Shown one piece after another: positions 57,577-64,000 of a DNA stretch of 64,000 nt. The DNA is from Phlegmacium glaucopus (taxonomy: Eukaryota > Basidiomycota > Agaricomycetes > Agaricales > Cortinariaceae). The stretch is taken from assembly GCA_015039465.1 (NCBI GenBank), contig MU130497.1, positions 936,970 to 1,000,969 of the forward strand, read 5' to 3'. Positions within the stretch are counted from its first letter, which is position 1, and each line of letters starts with the position of its first letter. The translations under genes were made by a program, and so were the position numbers. The notes under the pieces are model-generated. The model was not told the origin of the DNA, made no database searches, and saw only the letters and a program-made list of their open reading frames with translations.

Positions 57577-57662
57577 GGTTCAATGGTCTAGTGGTTATGA
57601 TTTCTGTCTCACAATCTTACGATGGACACAGAAGGTCTCCAGTTCGATCCTGGATTGAACCA
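57577..57662 (+). tRNA. tRNA-Val(CAC): tRNA-Val (CAC) with 13-nt intron
   Basis: The mature sequence is identical to the tRNA-Val at 51,210. The intron after position 37 is ATCTTACGATGGA instead of CTTGTGTC. All four arms are intact. Confidence 0.93.
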
Positions 57663-57759
57663 TTTTGATCATAAATTGTAGGATAGCGGATGAGCAAAAT
57701 ACATATATTGTAGCGTGGACAGGAATCAAGGAAACATAGGGTGAAATGAATGGCGAAGG

Positions 57760-60313
57760 TCACTGTACAACAATTTTTTCAGAAGATATTGTCTAATGGC
57801 ATAAACAAAAACATACCTCGACAAAACCTTTCATCACACTGATTAATTCATTAACTTCTTTTCGAAAAGGCTCCACTAACGTATTGTATACCCCCATTCT
57901 AGTCACGAACAATGAAAGCTCCTTAGTAGCCGTCGCTTTTTGAAGGACTGCCGTCGATAACGTGATGAATACAAGGTCGGCCGTCCTCTGACCCTCTGCC
58001 AACTGCCAACTAGCCGGCCTCTCTGCCGGCGATAGAAACGTCGTAGGGTCACTACTAGATGAAATCATGAATGAAGTGACGATTCTTGCAGTGGAAATTT
58101 ATTTGTACAAACCGATCGCGAGGACCACAAATCGGCTTGAGACACGCCAGTGCAGCTTTAGCGAACTTTGCGCCACTCACAGTATATTGTCCCGATCTAT
58201 TAGGATCACGCAGGAAATCGCACAGTAGCTCCAAATACATTCGTCTGTGATGATATCGTTGCGCTCTAGATGAGGATTCAGACTCTGGTCTTGGAAGCAT
58301 CAAGAGCAAGGCCTCGATCTTCAAACTGTCCTCATCAAAAACCCGGAGCGATTGCCCACAAAGAACCAACAGCGTAAGCACGTTAGCGAGCTCATCGTGA
58401 GTATCAGAGTGAATGACATGTTGCTCGTGATATTTGTCAAATTCACGGAAGAAATCTTGCAGCGATTTGTTCATCTATGCGAAAATCTTCAGGATCACTT
58501 TCATTCCAGGCAATTAACACACCCACATTCGTTTTCACAACACGAAATAATGAAATCGCCCAAGACCAAGAATAATCCAGGATGGCGACTTTGTCATTAT
58601 GTGACAGATGTTTTTGTTGTTGAAAATAGAACTGTGACTCTGGGAAAGCACGAATGAGTTTGGAAAAGTCATGTTGAAGTTCTTTGGTATGATTGGCCTC
58701 GCTGAGGTGGGCCATAATTGAGTCCCAGTAAGAACAACAATAAGGATCATTCTCTTGATCTGACGGTGCATCTACAAGGGAAAGTAAAATTTTCAGAGCA
58801 GTGGGTAAATTTGCTATTTTTTTAAAGTACATTGCCACTTACAGTTTGACGGCAGAACACACTTCATGAAACCACTCGCAAGAAGCGAATGCGAAAGCCT
58901 TCTGTCACAATGAAATCTCCCTGACCTAGACCGATCAAACAGATAACCAGCCAACGAACCGTGTAGGATCCGGATGGGGATATCAGGGGAGTCTGAGGGG
59001 ATGATTAAAACAGACACCAAGGCCACTAAAAAATGTACAACTTCACCGGTCCTCAAAGAAAGAAGTCGTTCTAATGAGGCCGGTGAAGAATAATCACCAA
59101 AGTTATCGCCTTTTACCCTTGGTATAAGAAGGATGCCCAAGACTTTCAAGACGGGTTCGGTATGTTCGACCGATGACAACATCTCGGTATACAGCGCGTC
59201 TAGCTCTGCATAAGGAGTGTCATTAATCGGGCAGTCAGAAAGTCCAAGGATCACCTTGAGACGCTCGACTGGCTGATGTCTATCGGAACGAATATATTTG
59301 ATCACAGTAGAGGCATAGATAAATTGAGCAGAGGAACATCGGATGAGGTCTTCAATGTCTTGATCATTCGGCCAGGATTCTGGGATGTATGAAGTAAAAG
59401 GGTGTGTTCGCTTGATTTCGCTAAACTCCTTTCTGAGAAAAGTACGGATATCGGACTCCGTGCATGAGTCCTCGGAAAGGTTGAAATTTTTGACATACGG
59501 GGATACTGGTAGATAGTGTGTAAATCGTTGAGTGATGTGTACCTCGGGACGACTAGTGATTAACACTCTAAGCGGGAACCGGAGGGACTGAAGACAGTCA
59601 GTGAGTATTTTCAGGAGGGTGAATTGAACCTCTCGGTCAGAGCATTCGTCAAGGCCATCGACGACGATGAGCTTAGGTCGTGGTCGGTTAAATATTTTTT
59701 TGAACAAGTTCTCTGCCACTTTATTGAGGGGTTCGATGAACAAGCGACGCATCTGAATCTCCAGAGTTCGTGTGAAAATAGAGGGATATTGTTTGATAAC
59801 CTTCTTAACCAACGGTCGTGTGTCGGGAATGGACAGTACAAGCTGGTAGACGAGGGTCGGGATCACCAATCGTCCATCCCATCGATTGTCGGTAGCCTTC
59901 CTAGAAAAGAAGAAACTACCGGCTAAGCAGCCAAGTTCGCAGCACAGCTCTGCCACGGACTGAGCGAGTGCACTCTTTCCAACCCCGAGAGATCCATGAA
60001 CCCATAGCATCGGCGATGAACTTTCGGTTCCCGTTGCCCACGTTAAGATCTCCTTTATGACGCTACTTCGAGTGTCGGGGTCACACTTGGGAGCATTGGA
60101 ACGATCCTCAGAGTCGTGCATTGCTCCTAAAGCGCAATGTCCCATGAGCATATCGAGACCTTGAGACACGTCTCTTCAAGAACTGCAGTGATACGAATCA
60201 TGAGCATCCAACATACCATCGTGGCTGCCTGCTACAGGGTGGCTATTGTTGTTGGTAGTGTTGAAAAAACGACCTCCAACGATGAGAAATTGCCTCCCAT
60301 GAAATTGGGACAT
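57760..60313 (-). CDS. NACHT-domain NTPase (NLR-like), one in-frame TGA near the start
   Basis: ATG at 60,313 opens MSQFHGRQFLIVGGRFFNTT. Residue 46 is a TGA (60,176-60,178), after which the same frame continues, so either the start is a downstream ATG near 60,151 or the allele is broken. The NACHT core has GSLGVGKSALAQS (Walker A), PKLIVVDGLDEC (Walker B) and RVLITSRPE. Exons 58,843-60,313, 58,539-58,771, 58,113-58,474 and 57,817-58,054 join in phase; the last splice leads directly to a TGA at 57,760. The C-terminal helical part shows no WD, ankyrin or TPR repeats. Fungal NACHT NTPases are linked to non-self recognition. Confidence 0.8.
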
Positions 60314-61616
60314 CTCTAGTAGGGGGCGGGCGGGATAGTTGCAACATGCAGTTCAAAGCACAGAAGCGCTCGATGGGAGGACCCCTGGAGAGGCTGGATC
60401 CAAAAATTCCCTGATTTTGCCTTTTCTGTCCGTCGGACTCCATTTTTCGTGGTATCTGTCCGGATTGCCAAACCGGCCTTTGAAGAGTAGATCGTTTCAA
60501 AATGGCAATTTTGAACCGGAGTTGGATCTGCAATGAGGCTTGAGCTCCCCGGATCCAGGACCCCGAAAGTCCTTCAAAATAAACTGATCCAGAAACTGCG
60601 ATTTTTGTCCAGAGATTTTTGGGTAGTCTTCGGTTCATCCATCGACAATCACCAAATTTTATCTGTCAGGCTTCCAAATTTTGCCCAGGACCTGTTTTTT
60701 TTTGTGTCTCTGGTGGCTGGACACCATTTTACGACCTCATGTCCAGTGGATTTACTCACCTGAGGCTTTATAGTAGACAGCTGCAGTTGACCGTTGTCTC
60801 ACATGAGTACCCAAAACCCCAAGTGTCTGGCACATAATAACACAACCAATCCGAGCTTGAATGGCAATCAGCATCTTCGACTTCGCGAGTTTGGAAAGTA
60901 ACGGTGCATACGTAAAATTTTCCAAACCCGTTGGCACCGTACGTGAACGGTAGGCTTTCGAGACATACATAGATTGGTAAAATCAGATGGTGCAGGTATG
61001 GATATGGTTTGTAATGCTGGGGTTCGAGCCCTCCCAGAACGACAAATTTTATCCAGCAAGTTGCTCAACTTCAGCTCAAGCAAATTTCAGATGACCCAAT
61101 TTTTACCTGGGCAACTGACCTCGCAATTTGGCTCAAACAGGCTCGTTTTTATCCGGACAGCTCCCATAGTGGCACTTTGCAGATTCTTTAGATCAGTAGT
61201 CTTAGTGGGCTTTTGGGGTCTTCGGGTACCTTTTGTCTGGATGCCTTTTACCAATCTGTCCCGGCCTAATTTTTTGAATCATAGGGACTTTCAGGGGTCC
61301 TTCCTAGGGTCAGGGTGCAGTAGAAAGGTCAGCATCGTCTTTACCGTGGGAGGAGAAACTCGTACAGCCGCTGATTGAATAGAAGATCTTTGACAGCTAT
61401 GAGTATCCAGTTACATAATCGTTAGCGGCGCTTCGCACCAAGTCCCCGACTCTTTGTCAGCATTCATCCAGGTCCCACCCTTTATTAGAACACATTCAAG
61501 GAGACATCATATTTGTCAAGTAAATAATCGACATACATCACAGCGACAGATGACTTGGAATCATGAGATGGAATAAGAATAAGAAATGGTACCAAAAATA
61601 AAATGAGCAGTGATTA
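60314..61616. other. 1.3-kb region, no gene recognised
   Basis: Several TCCGG/CCGGA words and phrases such as TTTTATCTGTCAGGCTTCC and TTTTATCCGGACAGCTCCC hint at an old repeat. No terminal repeats or coding frame could be supported. Confidence 0.45.
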
Positions 61617-62650
61617 TTAGGTGAAGACATCATCGTTGGTCATTTTGATGTTGCTATCCTCTGTAACCAAGCAGATCTTCTTGGGATTACCAACAATCCT
61701 GTTGTCAGCATCAAATCCACCAAACACCTGCTTCCTCACCTTCCCCAGGTCAATGCTAGCCTGAGCAACCATTTTCTCATTGCCATTTGGGTACTCGATG
61801 TTGGTTTCTTTGGGGGGTATGAGATTGTATGCAGGAATGTTGCTGGGGAGCAGGGTCATCTCATGAAGCACCAAGTCCAACTGATATATCCTACTACCAT
61901 TCTCTTCACCCTCTCGAGATTTGAACCCAGAGGTGGCCCTCTTTTCTTCACTCTGTGGAGAGATCTCCCAGCTAGCAGGTACTTTAAGTGTAAGTAGCAG
62001 CATAACATATGACAAGGAAAAGACTCACAGCCTAAGCTTGACCATTATGAAGACAGGTGTTTGGTTACCCAGCTTCATCAAATAGTCAGAGGGGAGTATT
62101 ATAGCACCATTTTGATCATGGATATTTGGGGGGATAACAGTCATAGACTCGAGGTGTGGGTGGCGGGCCATGAGATTTGCGTAGTGACCATACAGATCAG
62201 GCATGGCTTGGAGGGCAAGCTTAGCCAATCCTGGAAAGGAGCCGTAAGAATACAAAAAACATAATGAGAGAAAACAACCTACCAGTGCTACCACTGCTGC
62301 TTCTTGATGGGGGTGCTTTTGATGGAGATGATAGAGGAGTCACTGCTGATCCCAGAAACAAGTGGTAAGAAAGTGGTAAACAAACTACTAGAGAAAACAG
62401 CCTACCAGTGCTACCATTGCCTCTTCACGGTGGCGTTACTGTTGAGGAACCACCACCTGAAAAACAAATGATCTTTGGATGTTATGCTGGTAATCAAGAA
62501 TACCTGTATGTACCAGGTAGAAGGGACACTGCTCTGGCTATTAAACCATGGGAAGTTAGGAAAACACAGATGGAAAGAAGGAACAATTCACTTACAGCTA
62601 ATCTGGCTCCTGGAGATCTTCGGCGTGTCAATTTTTGATGGGTCTCCCAT
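61617..62650 (-). CDS. Unrecognised multi-exon gene with duplicated small exon
   Basis: A possible ATG at 62,650 (MGDPSKIDTPKISRSQ). Exons near 62,405-62,460 and 62,284-62,340 both end GGTAGCACTG and are followed by near-identical donors GTAGGYTGTTTTCTCT. This is a local duplication of an exon end with its intron start. The next exon gives LAKLALQAMPDLYGHYANLM and ESMTVIPPNIHDQNGAI. After an intron (about 61,974-62,030) come WEISPQSEEKRATSGFKSRE and YQLDLVLHEMTLLPSNIPAY, with the stop at 61,617. The acidic C-terminus has no motif I know. No family is assigned; the frames are long enough and well spliced enough to support a gene. Confidence 0.5.
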
Positions 62651-64000
62651 GCCTTCAAAGAGGGGATCCGATGTGACCACTAGGACATCTTGAGCCCTCC
62701 CCGTTTATTTATTACCACAGGGATAAAAGTTTAAATCACGTGTCTCTAGTCCAAGACTTAATAGTGTTGAAGAAAGAGACCTGAGGGTCTGTCGTGTATA
62801 GATGTATATAAGAGTATACGGGTGCCTACCTACTAGTCTGAACCTCTCTTAAACCCTGGAAGTGTGTAGAAAATATTAGACGGGTTGGTCATGTTTAATT
62901 TAGGAAACGCCATGGTATGGTCTAACTCGGTTTGGTTGTTATGAATTCAACAGGGGGGGGGTGTTACCTCCAAGTTGGTGAAAAGAAGGGGTCTTTAAGA
63001 CGGGTAAGGTTGATGAGATAATGTATAAGAATCGATAGTTTTACGGAGGACGATGAAGACGATGGTGACTCCGACGACGACGTAACAGACTGTAGGGGCA
63101 ACCACTCTGACAAGTGTAAAACAAGACTTACTAGATGTGTGAGTTCTGTAGTGAAGAAATCGAGAACCACTAGGACAGTACCCACGATAAACAGTAGAGC
63201 TCTTGTACTGATCGGGTTCGTTACGATATCCACGACTTTATAGAACATACAAGATAAAAGACAAGAGGGGAAGTATACACTGGAAAAAAGTGTCTTGGAC
63301 AACTAAAAGACTCTTTACTACTACAGTCAGAACAGTTACCTCTTTGACCTTGTGATCCAGCCAGAAAGAAGGAAAAAAGAGACCGGACTAGTGATTGACT
63401 ACAAATCAAACACCGAGTAGGAGACTTAACCTGAGGTAGATGTGTTGGCTGTACTGAGGGGAACTTTGGAGAGACGATATAAGGAACTTTAGGAGTTGGT
63501 GATACTCTGGACTCGAATAGGTATCATAGTGGTTTCTGTTATTGGGTGTTTCCCACTTCAGACTTTTCCTCTTCCGACACATAACCCAAGTTTGACTACC
63601 CTGAGGAGAGGACGAGAGTAAGGGTCGTTAGGAGCTGTGAGTCCCTTTTATACCTACATGACTAGGTATAAAGTTGTACTATCTTTTACACCCATAGAAG
63701 TCAACAAAACAAATAAGAGGAACACCTGTATGAATAGAGAAGAATCCGACTGCTTTTATTAAAGTTCTCCTGTTTCCGAGACAAACTCAACTTCGAGGAG
63801 TTCCTCTTACTGGGTGACATAGGGGGACTCCACGTTCTCCAGAGACGGCGTTGGACCTAAGAGAACCCGTACGATACACTACTTCCAACTTCTCTTCGTC
63901 TCGTGTCCATACAAAAAAGAGAAGAAGACCGACGTTAAAAAAAAGACTAATGAAAACCTTCCCAACTGAATGTTTGTCTCTCGTCGGTAGTGTCTCAAGA
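62651..64000. other. No gene recognised to the window end
   Basis: The sequence has an 8-9 base G run at 62,953-62,961, a TATATAAGAGTATA box-like stretch at 62,806-62,820, and a hydrophobic minus frame (62,964-63,302) without family resemblance. It may belong to an element extending beyond the window. Confidence 0.4.

Noticed and set aside
58443..58838. Separate small genes at 57,793-58,838
   Set aside because: A 64-nt intron at 58,475-58,538 and others join these frames in phase to the NACHT gene.
62964..63302. Membrane protein gene
   Set aside because: The minus frame is hydrophobic, but its codon pattern, flanks and lack of any family resemblance do not support a gene.

Overview
The window looks like nuclear DNA of a basidiomycete fungus, most likely an Agaricomycete. 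The evidence is short GT-AG introns (about 45-85 nt) in every housekeeping gene, a NACHT-type NTPase, a divergent G-protein alpha subunit, short-intron tRNA genes, and transposon families typical of these fungi (Ty3/gypsy chromovirus, copia, PIF/Harbinger, hAT and an integrase-type DNA transposon). No species is assigned.

Positions 1 to about 38,085 are a transposon graveyard. The best-resolved units are as follows. A hAT-like MITE lies at 1,940-2,519 with an 8-bp target duplication. A chromodomain gypsy element lies at 3,540-10,560, with two 413-bp LTRs and the 5-bp duplication GACAC. It is inserted into one copy of a 1.4-kb LTR-like repeat (called X here) and carries a second X copy inside its own pol gene. 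A 6.0-kb PIF/Harbinger element lies at 13,503-19,541 (TAA duplication) with a Myb-like accessory gene and a DDE transposase. A solo LTR lies at 19,611-19,947 (GTTCT duplication). A 9.8-kb integrase-type transposon lies at 22,628-32,447 (6-bp duplication CAATGG). A copia remnant lies at 33,816-35,520 and a 733-bp hAT-like element at 36,097-36,829. Nearly all their reading frames are broken, often by TGA codons where the family would have Arg or Trp.

The most interesting object is the 22.6-32.4 kb element. Besides an IS3EU-like DDE integrase gene, its inverted termini enclose a small unknown gene, a gene with an HxD...H pattern suggesting a 2OG-Fe(II) oxygenase fold, and a HECT-like gene. It is inserted 31 bp inside the terminus of an older copy of itself. 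A second unusual pattern is a MITE-like family with shared ends (GTGGGGGAGTGTAAAG) but completely different internal satellites from copy to copy.

From about 38.1 kb to 62.7 kb the window is ordinary gene-bearing sequence. In order it holds a truncated gene fused to a RecQ-helicase fragment, the 26S proteasome ATPase RPT6, a MOV10/SDE3-like RNA helicase with N-terminal zinc fingers, a divergent G-alpha, tRNA-Val, tRNA-Pro, a small heat-shock protein with a long low-complexity N-terminus, a CCDC6-like coiled-coil protein, a second tRNA-Val, a NACHT NTPase and one unrecognised multi-exon gene. The last 1.3 kb holds no recognisable gene. Exon borders are read by eye from splice consensus and family similarity; those given exactly were checked for frame.
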